Shown here piece by piece: positions 1 to 10,849 of a stretch of DNA of 64,000 nucleotides. The notes beneath the pieces were generated by a model. That model ran no database searches and was not told where the DNA came from. It saw nothing but the letters and a program-made list of their open reading frames with translations. The number at the start of each line of letters is the position of its first letter. Positions within the stretch are counted from its first letter, which is position 1. The stretch covers positions 870,230 to 934,229 of the forward strand of contig ML976669.1 of NCBI GenBank assembly GCA_010015655.1, given 5' to 3'. The stretch comes from Bimuria novae-zelandiae CBS 107.79. Its lineage: Eukaryota; Ascomycota; Dothideomycetes; Pleosporales; Didymosphaeriaceae. The translations under genes were made by a program, and so were the position numbers.

Positions 1-826
1 AAGACTGGGGCAAATCCAGAGTCGTCGGTCGGTCTTATGAGCATGGGAGGCAACACACCCGAGATTCTGACTACACTCACTACGGACATTGGCAAGGTTC
101 TTGATGGTCTCCACCGAACAAAGATAAAGGGAACCTCTCATTTCTCAACGGGCATCAATGTCGCCGCAGTACGTCGTCTCTATTATTGTTTTACAGACCG
201 TTGTTCTAATAGAAACGTAGCTGGCTCTCAAGCATCGTCAGAACAAGTCCCAAAAGCAGCGAATAGTCGTATTTACCTGCAGTCCGATCGAGGAGGATGA
301 GAAGGAACTCGTCAAGCTGTCAAAACGCATGAAGAAGAACGGTATTAGCGTCGACATCATCGCATTCGGTGAACTTGGAGACGAGACAACAAGGAAGCTC
401 GAGAAGTTCAGTGAGGCATGCCAGAGTGCAGAAGGATCACATCTTGCCATCATCCAACCTAGCTCCAACCTGCTAAGCGATTCCCTCGTCACGACTCCCA
501 TACTCGGTGGTGATTCTAGTTCAGGGGGTGCTGGAGCAAGCAACGCGGGTGGAGAAGGAGGCGATACGGGCGGCAACTCGTTTGAGTTTGGTGTTGACCC
601 GTCTGTGGACCCAGAGCTTGCGCTGGCATTGAGGATGAGCTACGAAGAGGAGAGGGCACGGCAAGAGAAGGAGAAGAAGACCAAGGAGGCATCGGAGGGC
701 AAGTCTGAGCTTGACCCGGTGGCTGAAGGGGACGAGCAGCAGCCCCTCCTGGATGATCAAGGCCAGCCAAGTGGCAGCGGGAGCAAGGACAAGAAGGACG
801 ATCCAGATAAGATGGACACTGCTTAA
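1..826 (+). CDS. RPN10: 26S proteasome regulatory subunit Rpn10 (5' partial)
   Basis: This is the ubiquitin receptor of the 19S proteasome base/lid hinge. The reading frame is open from base 1, so the N-terminal half of the VWA domain lies outside the window. The coding parts are 1-168 and 221-826, joined across a 52-bp GT-AG intron (169-220). The joined frame gives the VWA stretch NVAA-LALKHRQNKSQKQR, followed by SPIEEDEKELVKLSKRMKK and GISVDIIAFGE, all typical of Rpn10. A ubiquitin-interacting motif follows at about 605-655 (DPELALALRMSYEEE). The tail is Glu/Lys-rich and low in complexity, ending DKMDTA. Its 3' end converges on the minus-strand TRS23 gene. Identification is firm; only the 5' end is missing. 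Confidence 0.95.
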
Positions 827-1251
827 GCCTAGATTCGAAACGAATGACGAGCATGTGAGGCGTTCACGGGTAGAATACTCATGGTGGCGCATATAATTGC
901 CTAGCGCATCTCTATGGAGCTGCCTGGAATAGAAATTCATTTCGAACGTCCAAAATTATTTTCGTACTGTGCTTGATACGCAGTGACGGTCTCCCCTTTC
1001 ATGGGTCTGGGCAATATTGCCGCCGTTCACCGGACTTTCTTTCCCTTCCATATTTTGTCCAGCCTTTCCTTTGGCTTTGAACCTCGTAGCAGCTCTGTGC
1101 GGCCTGCAAGCAATTTTTGGCTCTCATATGGGCTTTTCAGATCCTACATTCTCCCCACTGCCCACGGCTTTCCGAGATCATCTGCAAGATCTATCTGCTG
1201 CGAACAGAGCCAGGGTCCTAACTTTGATGTGCACGCCAACCCACTAGATCC
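827..1251. other. Intergenic, convergent 3' regions
   Basis: This lies between the convergent stop codons of RPN10 and TRS23. I see no conserved reading frame; short ORFs here have no recognisable protein features. It presumably holds both 3' UTRs. Confidence 0.6.
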
Positions 1252-1851
1252 TCAGCCTCTCAACTTCACAAAGCCATCCAGACCCCGATCAAACTTCTCG
1301 CAGCGAATCGGCATCTCCACGGTGTAGAAAGGGTTCTTCATCACGAAGTCCGCATATAATTCGTATATTTTCTTCATCATGGTATCAATGTTCGGTTGCT
1401 GCGGCTCCGTAAACAGCAGAAATTTGATGCCGGTAAGTGTCTGAAAGCACTGCATGCGGAATTGTGAGGTTTCGAGAACTTCGAGGCCGGTTGCGCGGTG
1501 GGTGAAGGGCGAAGGGGCGAGACTTGCGGCGTTCGTGGAGGACGGAGGCGGCGGTACAGGCGGGTTTGGGCACAATGACTTGGTAATGGCGTGCATACTG
1601 TATGTTCGGGTTAATTTGGTTACATGACCCGAGGAAGAGACGCAGAAACGTACCCATGGAACGAACCGGCCAGCATGAGGAGGTCGTTGCTGTTGAGCTT
1701 TTGCAAACCCGCGTGGAATTCGCGGTTATAGATCAGCCCGCCGGACTTGCTGATTATGAAGAGTGCAAAGACAACCCTATATGCCTAATGAGCTCCCCGA
1801 AATGACAAGCAAAGTGCGTGGCGGGGGAGCAATTGCAGTGACCGCTTACAT
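1252..1851 (-). CDS. TRS23: TRAPP complex subunit Trs23 / TRAPPC4
   Basis: This longin-like subunit belongs to the TRAPP core, which acts as exchange factor for Ypt1/Rab1 in ER-Golgi traffic. Three exons on the minus strand are proposed: 1850-1851, 1654-1776 and 1252-1597, with introns 1777-1849 (GTAAGC...ATATAG) and 1598-1653 (GTACGT...ACAG). Spliced, they encode about 156 aa beginning MVVFALFIISKSGGLIYN, then REFHAGLQKL. The C-terminal part holds the family signature LTGIKFLLF, then KIYELYADFVMKNPFYTVEM and PIRCEKFD. The usual fungal length is about 150 aa. The model puts the intron inside the start codon (AT|G); the family's N-terminus begins just after that acceptor, which supports it. 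An insert of about 30 residues rich in Pro/Ser/Ala follows MHAITK. Confidence 0.88.
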
Positions 1852-2322
1852 TTTGAGGTGGCCGGTAACCCAACGCGACTCCGCTTCTTCTGCCTGTAAT
1901 CCTTTATAGAGTTTTCGCGAGACTTTTCGGTCTCTATTAATTTAGCACAGCACCGGACACAGCTAACTCGACCTCTGGGGAGACGCTTTGAACCCGGGGG
2001 TGATTGCCTACCTCCAGCGCACAGACCCTTGGTGCCCGTGGTTGAGCAACAGACGACCGGGATCATGCCGCACGGCGCATTGATGCCCCACTCACTCGTC
2101 GCGGCGAGCTGGCACGCTTTACCAGGCTCCACACCTAAACCCTTTACCAACCTTGGAACGGCGACGGCCTCTGACCTAACTTCAAGACAGCCGCGACCGT
2201 CGCCGACTCTCGCTCATCCGGCGCAAACGAAACTTCCCGGCAGCTAACGACTTCAGCAGACCACACAGTAGCACTTACCTCCGATCGGTTTGCATCCGGC
2301 CTTCCCCAGGGCCTAACCTACC
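1852..2322. promoter_or_regulatory. Divergent promoter region, TRS23 / E2 gene
   Basis: This 471-bp stretch separates the divergent starts of TRS23 (minus) and the UBE2Z-like E2 (plus). It must hold both 5' UTRs and promoters. I see no TATA box or operator that I could defend, and no coding frame. Confidence 0.5.
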
Positions 2323-3797
2323 ATGTCGAACCAATCGATATTGCGTATCACACGCGTACGTATCCCGCCGCGCGTGTGAAACCTACATAAGCTAAGAGTA
2401 TCCAGGAATTGAGCGAGATACAGCGGGGTTCAGATCTATGTGAGTGCCAATAACTGCTGCCTGAGGGATTACGCCAGCTGCTAACGTATGCCAGCTCTTG
2501 CGGTTGCCTGCCGAGACATCGACGTTAGACACGTACGAGCTCTGATCATAGGACCACCGGACACCCCATACGAATTCGGCTTCTTCGAGTTCAGTGCAAA
2601 GTTCACCAAGGAGTACCCCACGAAAGCCCCCAATGTCCAGTGCATTACCACAAACGGCGGTCGCACTCGGTTCAATCCGAACATATACGCTGGCGGCAAG
2701 GTGTGCCTGTCAATTCTAGGGTATGTGGTACCCAATCGTTTGTTAAAGGGACCGGCTAACAAGTCCATAGCACATGGCGAGGCGAGCGGGGAGAGGAGTG
2801 GTCTTCGGCACAGGGTCTCGAGTCCATCTTGATCTCCATACAGAGCCTCATGTCCTCCAATCCATACGAGAACGAGCCGGGCTTTGAAGATGCGAAGTCG
2901 GATTATGACAAGAAGAATCAGGCTGCCTACGTTGCTAAGATCCGTCACGAGACGCTGCGTATCTCCGTGATCGAGCGACTGGAGGACTATCTAGGCATCA
3001 AGCGAGGAAGGTCTGCTCAAGTGACGGTCTATAATGCGGAGGAAGACTACCAAGCTGGCGGCGGCGAAGCACCCTTTGAGCCGTTCAAGGATTTTTGCAA
3101 GCGCCGCTTCCTCTGGTACTACGAGTCGTATATGGCCAGTATTGAGGCCGAGATGAAGAAACACAAGGATGGCGAACGTTTCGAGAAGATGCCTTTCGAA
3201 GGTCCGGGCAACACCATGGAGGGCACCTTCCAGTACACGCAGCTGAAGGAGCGGCTCAAGGCTATTCTCGACAAGTTGAATGAAGAGACTGCCGGTTGGG
3301 CTACTGAGGGCTTGAAGGCTGTCCAGATGGAAATGGGCATCGCGAGCAATCTTCAGCGGCAGTTCGAGCAGATCGTCGAGAAATACAAGAAGAACGATGC
3401 AGTCCCGCTCGATCTAGACTTGGTGGATAAGAACCCCTTCGTTTGGCAGCTGGTGTTCTTCGGTCGACCGATGACACACCTGGATGGAGGCATGTTCCGC
3501 ATCATCATCCACCTCAGTCCCAAGTTCCCGGACGTCCTGCCTCGTGTGAAGTTCGCCACGCCGATCTTCCACCACCGCGTCTCTCCAGACGGTGTCCTCT
3601 GCTACAACGCTACCAAGAAGGATGACATGCGATCACACATCGAGGCGATCATCGAGGCTATCGAAGAGGAGTCTCCGGCCTACGATCCGCGGACTCTAGT
3701 CAACTTGGAGGCGGCAAAGCTCTTCTGGGGAGGTCCAGATGAGAAGAAGATCTACAACCGACGCCTGCGACGGTCGGCACAGGACAGTGCTGAGTAA
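2323..3797 (+). CDS. UBE2Z-like ubiquitin-conjugating enzyme with two UBC-like domains
   Basis: This is an E2 enzyme that would accept ubiquitin, or a ubiquitin-like protein, from E1. Four exons are proposed: 2323-2355, 2406-2439, 2495-2720 and 2771-3797, with GT-AG introns; the product is about 439 aa. The start is the ATG giving MSNQSILRITR-ELSEIQRGSD, the normal N-terminal helix of a UBC fold. The first UBC domain has PPDTPYEFGFFEF and then the catalytic block FNPNIYAGGKVCLSILGTW with the active-site Cys. The next block, SILISIQSLMSSNPYENEPG, is diagnostic of the UBE2Z branch. A charged linker follows, then a second UBC-like domain at about residues 290-420 (VWQLVFFGRPMTHLDGG, FRIIIHLSPKFPDVLPRVKF, SPDGVLCY). 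The second domain also keeps a Cys at the catalytic position. Its gene converges on ERG26. Confidence 0.88.
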
Positions 3798-4315
3798 GTG
3801 ACGAGGACTGATCTTGAAACATGAAGCAACTCGATGTGCTAACAAGGGATCGTTATTTGCAGAAACCTTCTCTAAGACTTGCGCGTATGGCGCTTGTCGA
3901 CTGCTCACGGGTAGTCTTACGATGATACGGCTCTGCATAGATCGAGGGTTGATACCCGGGCCCCTTCTTATTCGGGTCCACACATCGGGAGTCTTGGGAC
4001 GGCGTTTCAATCGGATGCATTCATTGGCATGGCGCTACACTGGAATACGTCATTTTGCTCGACGCATAATATGCGTGGCGGAAAAGTGCTGGCGATCCAA
4101 GGTGGATCAGTAGGTATGCGGTATTACAATATCTACAAGCTCTTTGAGAATGAAGTGCCACGACTACGCGTCATGGTAGTATCCTAAGTTTCATATACCA
4201 CACTCATAAAACCATCCATCCTGCTTCTGCCAGTGCGCTCCCCTACCCCATTGCGGGGTCTTGGCTACGCCGTTTTCTGCTCCCCACCCAGCCGCAAGAA
4301 GCCGATCTCCGAAGA
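3798..4315. other. Intergenic, convergent 3' regions
   Basis: This lies between the stops of the E2 gene and ERG26. Short ORFs here show no family resemblance. It presumably holds 3' UTRs. Confidence 0.6.
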
Positions 4316-5431
4316 CTATTGATCCTTCTTCTGCGCCTGCTTGGCCTCGTTCTCGAGATGATGCCGCACACCCCTCCGGACACCCTCATCCAGGTCGACA
4401 AGCGGGGCATAACCGAGCCTCTTCTTAGCTTTGTCAATGTTGTGGTATTTGTAAACGGTACTGTACCGCACTTGCTTCCGCGTCAGGTTCGGCGTCTTCC
4501 CTATCGCCCAAAAAATCCACTCCAGCAGGAATCCCACCCCAGACGCAAAGTCCGCATTCAGCTTCCACACCTTGCTCAGCGGTAATCGGTCACCGCACTC
4601 GTGCCAGACGGCGCGTGCAAAGTCCCAGAAGTACACGGGCTGACCGTTCGTGATGAAGAAGGCTTCGCCGTCAACGCGCTCGTGGTCCAGGGGTACGGTG
4701 GGAAGCATCTTGTGCGTGTGCAGGAGGGCCTGCGCGGCGAGCAGGTGGCCATAGGCGACGTTCTCGACATATGTGAAGTCGAACAAGTTGTCGTTTGGAC
4801 CGACCTGGAATTTGGTCTGGCCCTTGCGGTATGCGCCGATGATGGGCGGGAGTAGCTGGACGTCGCCTTCGCCGAAGATGCCCGCGGGGCGGATCGCGCA
4901 GGTGAGGAAGCTCGCGGGCGTGCGGTTCGCCTCGAGCACGGCGATCTCGGCGTACGCTTTGGTCGTCGTGTAGTACTCGGGCTGCGCGTCGCCTGTGACC
5001 ATGGGCCATTCTTCTGTCGCGTTGACGAGCTCGGTTTGGGGCCCGAGCACGACGCCCGCGGAGCTTGTGTAGACAAAGGCTTTCACGCCCGTCTCTTGCG
5101 CGGCTTTCAGCAGGTTCTTCGTGCCACCGATGTTCACTTTGTCGTGCACTGCTGGCGGGAGGTGGAAGTGCGGCGATGCTGTATGGATCACGCAGTCGGG
5201 CTTCAATTGGCTGAACAGCTTGAGGAGAAGGTCTAAGTCGGTGATGTCGGCGTCATGGTAGGAGACCTGGGATGAGGCATTGCGGTTGGAAGATGTGCGG
5301 AGGTCGAGCACGGAGACGGTGGTGTCGGGATGCCGTTTGATGATTAGGGAGACGATGTGCGAGCCGAGAAAACCGCAGCCGCCGATTACGACGACGTGAC
5401 CGAGGGAGGGAACGGGGTTGCGGGCAGCCAT
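4316..5431 (-). CDS. ERG26: Sterol-4-alpha-carboxylate 3-dehydrogenase (decarboxylating)
   Basis: The product would oxidise the 3-hydroxyl of 4-carboxysterols at the ER during C-4 demethylation in ergosterol synthesis, acting with Erg25, Erg27 and Erg28. It is a single-exon 371-aa protein of the 3-beta-HSD/isomerase short-chain dehydrogenase family. Visible features are the Rossmann nucleotide loop GGCGFLG (residues 17-23), DLRTSS after beta-2, the active-site block FVYTSSAGVV (about 119-128), and the catalytic Tyr-X3-Lys YTTTK (Tyr154, Lys158). The C-terminal half contains IRPAGIFGEGD, VENVAYGHLLA and FFITNGQPVYFWDF, all typical of Erg26, and a hydrophobic stretch (GFLLEWIFWAIG) that may hold it on the ER membrane. 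Full length and undamaged. Confidence 0.92.
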   Translation of the reverse strand: MAARNPVPSLGHVVVIGGCGFLGSHIVSLIIKRHPDTTVSVLDLRTSSNRNASSQVSYHDADITDLDLLLKLFSQLKPDCVIHTASPHFHLPPAVHDKVNIGGTKNLLKAAQETGVKAFVYTSSAGVVLGPQTELVNATEEWPMVTGDAQPEYYTTTKAYAEIAVLEANRTPASFLTCAIRPAGIFGEGDVQLLPPIIGAYRKGQTKFQVGPNDNLFDFTYVENVAYGHLLAAQALLHTHKMLPTVPLDHERVDGEAFFITNGQPVYFWDFARAVWHECGDRLPLSKVWKLNADFASGVGFLLEWIFWAIGKTPNLTRKQVRYSTVYKYHNIDKAKKRLGYAPLVDLDEGVRRGVRHHLENEAKQAQKKDQ

Positions 5432-5769
5432 GGTGGGTCAATTGGGTAGTGGAGGTGTATGTTGTCGCAAGTGCGGAGGCGTCTGAGACCCAAAATTGCG
5501 GCCCCCGTGATCCAGGGTCTCGGCACCCTTGGGCGTTTCTTGTGTTCATCCTCCATTTCGCACGAATGAATCGCGATTGCTAAGAGGTACGAGCATATGA
5601 ATCTGCGTTGAAAGTACTTCTACTACTTCTCCGTTCATCTCCTACGGAGTGTAAGCGGATATACTTCGGATGTAATATTTCGCCCTAGGAGCTCTCGACA
5701 GCTCGCTCGCTCGCTCGCGCTGTCACTTCCCCACCACGACGCGACCATGATGGCTTACGCGACCGAAAT
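5432..5769. promoter_or_regulatory. Divergent promoter, ERG26 / E2-binding protein
   Basis: This 338-bp region separates two divergent genes. It contains a short (GCTC)n tract at about 5701-5717. An ATG at 5748 opens a short upstream frame (about 30 codons, ending after AAG AAG TAG near 5837) overlapping the annotated start at 5770 in another frame; it could damp translation of the plus-strand gene. Confidence 0.45.
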
Positions 5770-7603
5770 ATGTCGCCTCCACCCTCAACGCTTCCCGCGT
5801 CTGCTTATGACGACCTCGGACTCTCGCAAGAAGTAGTGAAGATAGCAACGACTCCCAAACCGACGCCGTCGCCGATAGCTGCCCCGAACATACTACAGGA
5901 CGCGCAAGAGCCCGAGGGACGCCTCGCCATGAACGAATCTTCGATCACACTATATGCAGAGCTCCTGTTGCACATTCGTACCGTCACACTGTTCGCCTCG
6001 CTCCGGACTGTGCATACGCACGAGACAAAAGCGAGGCTAGACAGCGATGGTCATTCCGTAACGGTGACGCACGAAGGCACGTCGGCCACCATTCGGCTGC
6101 CCGTGCAGGTCGGAGCAGGAGGCGATGCAGCGCTCTCGATACCAGGCGATCCTCCAAGCAAGGATCTGACTCTGCGATTGCAGATGGAAGAAAAGGAGGG
6201 CACGGACTTGCTGGGGACGCTGCTGTCAGAAGAGCACAAAGCCAATATCGTGCCTTGGGACGGCGCGTCTCTGAATGACGGGAAGGCTGTAGGTGTTCAT
6301 TGTAAGAGCTGTCAAGAGGTCATCGTTCCTCCAGGCGCGATTCGTCAGTGGAGAGACCTCCCCAACGAGAACTGGGCCGAGATGATGGACTTCTGGCATT
6401 GCCATAAGCCGGACGAACACCATCTCCACGATCACACGCAGAAGGACGCGATCAGCAAGAAGGGCTACGCTGCCAGTAATAGGCTGCAAGCCACGGAAGG
6501 CATAAGCTTCGTTGATCTGGCGAGCTTCTTGCTGAAGGATGAAGATTGCAAAGGGATCGAGGTAGGTTGAACACCGTCTTCGTTCTGTAAGCACCTTGCA
6601 ACTGTAACTATATGGGCAAGAAAAGAAGGCGACCTCGCCTTTCCATGGCAGTGTGTCGTTGATACAAATGTCCTAGAATGATAGGCTCCATCCAAATATC
6701 CCGCACGCCTTCAGATCCTCTCCTCTGGACGATGGGCCTGCTAGTGCTGTGGGGGAGCGGCCCGCTCGTTTCACTGCCATTGTACCCAAAGGCCCTTGGG
6801 AATGGCGGGATAAGAACAGGCTACATTGCATGCAAAATAATATCAATTTACTGTACCCACCTTCCACGTTCACTCCGCGCTTTCTGTTTTGTGTCACAAC
6901 ATACTGACCGACATATCAGGCTTCAGACACTTCGTTGCATTGCGCACATTGCAAGCACATCCTGGGCACTCCCGACACCGCCGCCTCAGGCCACCGCATC
7001 TGGAAGTGGTGCATCGGCATCTCGTCAGCGCCCACGCCCGCAGGCAACCACGAACAACCCCAGCCATCTGCTCCAGAATCCGAAACCATACCATCCTCCG
7101 CTCCCTCTACTCCTGCACCACGCGCACCCGCTTCCTTCGCACCTCAAAAATGGATCTCCGCCCGCCTCCTCTTCCTCATCGAAAACCAAAACGTCCGCAA
7201 ATTCCACGTCCACTCGGACGCGCCTTCCTTGCACAACGAGTCTATGCCGTCGTTCCTCCTATGGGCGTTCACCCCAGACCTCTTCTTTTCGTCGTCGATT
7301 GATAGCCGCGAGCCGACGAGGGCGATGAAGGTGTTTTGGAAGAGGCAGACGTGGGCGCCGCCGGAGCCGGGGGAGCCAGAGAAAGCGGATGAGGAGGAGG
7401 TGGAGTTTCCGGAGGAGCTGTTTGAGGAGTTGGGGAAGGCGTTGGTAGAAAGTCAGGAGTTGTTGCCGGCGAGCGCGCGGAGGTTTCAGGGGTGGGAGGT
7501 GGGCTTGCTGGAGCGGTTTGATGTTGAGGATGTGAGGAAGAGGGCGGGGGTACATGCAGGCGATGATGATGAGTTTGCACTGCAGCAGATGGCTTTGGAT
7601 TGA
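5770..7603 (+). CDS. HECT-like E2-binding protein (UBE3D family)
   Basis: The product belongs to the ubiquitin-conjugating-enzyme E2-binding family (UBE3D, HECT_2 type), which binds E2 enzymes such as UbcH10 and acts as a ligase-like regulator. The model joins 5770-6561 and 6920-7603 (about 491 aa). The N-terminal part has LYAELLLHIRTVTLFASLRT. The diagnostic centre is GVHCKSCQEVIVP, then LPNENWAEMMDFWHCHKPDE with a His-rich stretch, then GYAASNRLQATEGISFVDL. After the intron come LHCAHCKHILGT and RIWKWCI, a second CxxC pair, and a C-terminal acidic tail. The intron 6562-6919 (GTAGGT...TATCAG) is long (358 bp) for this genome and keeps frame, but a small extra exon inside it cannot be excluded. 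The start choice is the first in-frame ATG. Confidence 0.82.
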
Positions 7604-9476
7604 GGGAGATGCTTGAGGACTGAACTCGATGTCCAGAGTTAGAAGAATATTGCAGCCTTTGGGTCTGCAGGGGATTATAGCGAGTTTTAACTACGCACAT
7701 ATAAAGAGCAGTGAAAGCCTAAGAAATGGGAATCGTTCAAGTGATGAGTATTGCCTCAGTGTCCCGCAACTGTGGTCCTCATGTCAGCCAGAACGCGTGC
7801 AGCCTACCTGCACTAGAGCGATCTGACACGACGAGGTATTGGTTGCTGCGAGAAGACGCCACACATATGTTCAATGTCGCACATGATGGCCTGCGAAATA
7901 GATAGAATACCTGCGTTTGCGTCCCCTCATATAATTCTGAGCTCATTCGTATTCTTTCCTACGCTTTCGATGTCGCCGGTACTTCTTTTTGTGCTTGTTT
8001 TTGCCTCCGGCTTTCGGCAATAGAGCTGCCGCATTGTTCGGCTATGTGTGCAGGTGGCTTCAATCCTGCTAGTTGAACAACACGCTCTCTCGTGTACAGG
8101 TGAAAATGGGGCACAGGAACTTTAGTTAATCGCTCGTGTGTTACTCCAGGATGGGTAATACAATAGCTAACTTTCAGCTATATGCGAGAGACGCTCAGCG
8201 AGCAGCTCTTTGAAGAGTTAGTTGCGCCTTCGGGAAGCTTTCCTGAAGACTCTAATTATCATACACATAGATAGTCAGTCAGGGTGTTCTGTAACCAGGA
8301 TACCGCGATGTACGAACCCGGACGTTCCTTCTGTTCTGGTCACTACCATGCCCCAACGTTTTGCTCACCATTCTGCGAAAGTAATTCAACTTGAGCTCTT
8401 CTAATTTCCGCTGCATATACCACACACGCTCAAGTTCTTTCCTCCCACGAATTTCTAGCGTGTCTCGACCCCGCGTCCGCGCACCTTCCCTCACTCACCC
8501 GCCTCACCCACGCGCCTTCCCAATCCACCACCTCTCTCACTTCTCACCTCGCGCCTTGCCCACCCACACCACCAAAAGCAACACGCAAAACAAAACAAAA
8601 CGTCAAAATCTTAACTTAAATTCCGTATATATATTATTAAATTAGAAATTATTCCATCGAAATCTACTGCTTGACGACGCCTTTGAACGGGACGGACCAG
8701 CGTCAATTGAGGGCCACCTTCTAGCTAAGCCGTAAAAAAGAGGGATCGGAGCAGGGTTGTCAGTTCGACTCTCGGGTCGGGCAAATGCCCCGGCAGTGGA
8801 TATTTTTTGCAGCAAGGCTTTTTGGTGAGTTTGCGGTTTGAGGTGAAAGTCGGGCACTGCGATTTCTTTTTTGGCTACGTTGGTGACGGCCGCATTTGCC
8901 TAGGCTTAGAGGAAGGGCATTCTAACGATGTTTAGATTATTTATAGTGTTGGTGGTTGGTTGTCTGTTTATTGTATGTTCACTGTTGAGGGTGATGGTTT
9001 GGGAGTAATGTGCTATGACTTGTGCTGGTCTCAGAGCTACTGCATATACATTAATTATCTTATTTAATACTACGAGAAATTTCGAAAGATACAGTTACGT
9101 ATGACCGTCTGTACGTTACTCTCTTGTCCCCCGAGAAGGTCGTTCAAGTTGCATTCGCCGCCTCTATGTCGGCAGCATGCTGGGATGCGATGACCTTGGA
9201 CACAGAAGTACCTCGGCACAAATGTACATGCTACCTGCCTCACACTGTTTCGATCTCTTGATAGACTCAGTATATCACCTGGACGGAATAGTCCTTCGGT
9301 CCTGACAAGGATCATATGCAAGATTGCCGAGGTATGGAGACATAAACCACCACGCGCGGATGTTTTACAGAAATTCGGGGAAGCGAGGTCTTGGTGTAAT
9401 CTATCCAGTGAGGTGGCTGACTATGGTGCGGTATCTAGTTCTACGTCTCCCCTCAAAGGTGAGTAGTGTTGTGGTG
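7604..9476. other. Gene-poor stretch before the TE block
   Basis: No gene is supported here. The stretch has normal GC content apart from an A/T-rich spot at 8580-8650 (TATATATATTATTAAATT). A minus-strand frame at 8642-8910 is open but unrecognised. A 53-bp dispersed repeat lies at 8138-8190. The stretch ends at the TA just before the first transposon terminus (9477-9478). Confidence 0.5.
8138..8190. repeat. 53-bp dispersed repeat, copy 1
   Basis: It matches 63183-63235 in the same orientation with about 8 mismatches in 53 bp (shared start GTGTTACTCCAGGATGGG, shared end GCGAGAG). Flanks do not match. Both copies lie in intergenic DNA on opposite sides of the TE-rich region. Confidence 0.7.
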
Positions 9477-9478
9477 TA

Positions 9479-10207
9479 CCGTGTCCGTGCGCGTGATGCG
9501 CGGGCAACACCATAAACGCTCTATTAAAAATAATGCTATAAAACTATTAACAATTAATATTATTATAAAATTTTTTAATAGGGTAGTAAATTAATAGCTA
9601 TAATTTATTTACACTATTTAAATCTATCTAGAAGCTTAATATTGCGGTGGCTACGTGTAGGTTTAGTTAAGGCAGTAGATTCGCCCTCTAAGGCCTCTCT
9701 AATATTTATAGCATTAACAACACGTTTCTAACGCTTTCTACTCTGTAGAGATGGCTGAGAGGCCTTTCTCTTACCCTTTTAGGATAGTTATAGTGCTTTT
9801 TCTACGTCACGGACAGACATCTAGGCAGCGCGCTAAGCTACCTTGTTAGCCTTCCCCTTCTCCTTTGCCTTCTTAGCTATCTCTCGCGCAGCACGCTTTT
9901 CCTGCTAGATTTTTTTCCTTATATAGCTTAGCTACCTTCTTTAGCTCTACTATATTTACTTTTTAAAGCTATTACTACTTATCCTTTTACTTTTTAATAG
10001 ATTAATAAATATATGCCTCCCTTATCTTCCTTAGTAACTAGAGGACTAATCCACTATAGTACTCCTAACGCTATTAAAGATCTAGAGTTTTACCCTTTTT
10101 CTTATACTTTTGCTTTATTAATAGCGTCTACCTTAGCCTATTATTCTTATAGTAGAGTAGCTTATTTTAGATAGATAGTGTCACGATAACCTCCTAGGCA
10201 ACCTGAC
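9479..10207 (-). mobile_element. pogo-like DNA transposon, 3' part (P0)
   Basis: The left terminus reads CCGTGTCCGTGCGCGTGATG directly after a TA (9477-9478). This resembles the terminus at 27157 (CCCGTGTCTGTGCGCGC, also after TA). Read on the minus strand, 9530-10180 gives a RIP-damaged lysine/alanine-rich tail (KRAAREIAKKAKEKGKANK, GKRKASQPS), as at the C-terminus of fungal pogo/Fot-type DDE transposases. The element is cut at 10207 by insertion of chromovirus A; 17398-17510 may be its continuation. Many stops; not functional. Confidence 0.55.
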
Positions 10208-10380
10208 TGTAAAAAGCGCCCTGACTACGGGCGACTCAGTCTATCCACAGTACTAAGGCGATCCCTTAGAGAGGGAAGAGAAGGGCTGCGGCGAGGGAAG
10301 TAGATAGGCGGAAGGCCCGGATAGCGCTGGTCTAGAGCGGACTAGGGCCGTCGAGGGCCCTCGACCTACGACTCGTGACA
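10208..10380 (-). repeat. Chromovirus A LTR (3' LTR of the minus-strand element)
   Basis: Begins TGTAAAAAGCGCCC and ends CTCGTGACA. It is 173 bp, GC-rich compared with the interior, and differs from the other LTR at only a handful of transition sites. Confidence 0.88.
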
Positions 10381-10849
10381 AAGGCTCTTTTCTTTAAGGG
10401 TCTCGACCGCGAGAATAAGCATATAATAACTAGCCTAATTAGGTCTTGCGTATTACGTAAGCTAATAACGTAAGCTAAATCTTAGGCTTATACTAAGGCC
10501 TAAAACCCTTGTTCTTACTCTCTACTTGGCGGCTTACCTTATCCCGGAGGCTCCCTAACCCGTAAGTACGATCTGGCCGATCTATAGCAGTCTAGGGTGC
10601 CTAACCCTAGATGCCCCCTATTTTAGTACCCAGCCGCTCTAAATTTGGGGGTCGTAAAGGTAGACTAACCCGGTGTAGGTCTGCCAAGTCGTCCCCGTAC
10701 TTGTTACTTCTCTACCGCCCTCTTTAGCAACCTTTAGACTTTGTCTAGACATACTTACGCTATTTAGCACTATAAGTACCGCGAATACTATCCTTAAGGC
10801 CTTAGTTAATAAGGCGCGTGCGAGCGTAATTAGTACTATTAACTTGTGC

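Noticed and set aside
4576..5076. Long overlapping frames inside ERG26 on both strands
   Set aside because: Shadow frames of a GC-rich coding sequence; composition is Arg/Ser/Pro-rich and homologous to nothing I know.
8750..8800. tRNA-like TTCGACT loop (GTCAGTTCGACTCTCGG)
   Set aside because: The bases either side do not form a T-stem, and no matching acceptor, D or anticodon arms were found.
8642..8910. Minus-strand open frame (about 85 codons)
   Set aside because: No recognisable family and no convincing start or intron; recorded only in the intergenic description.
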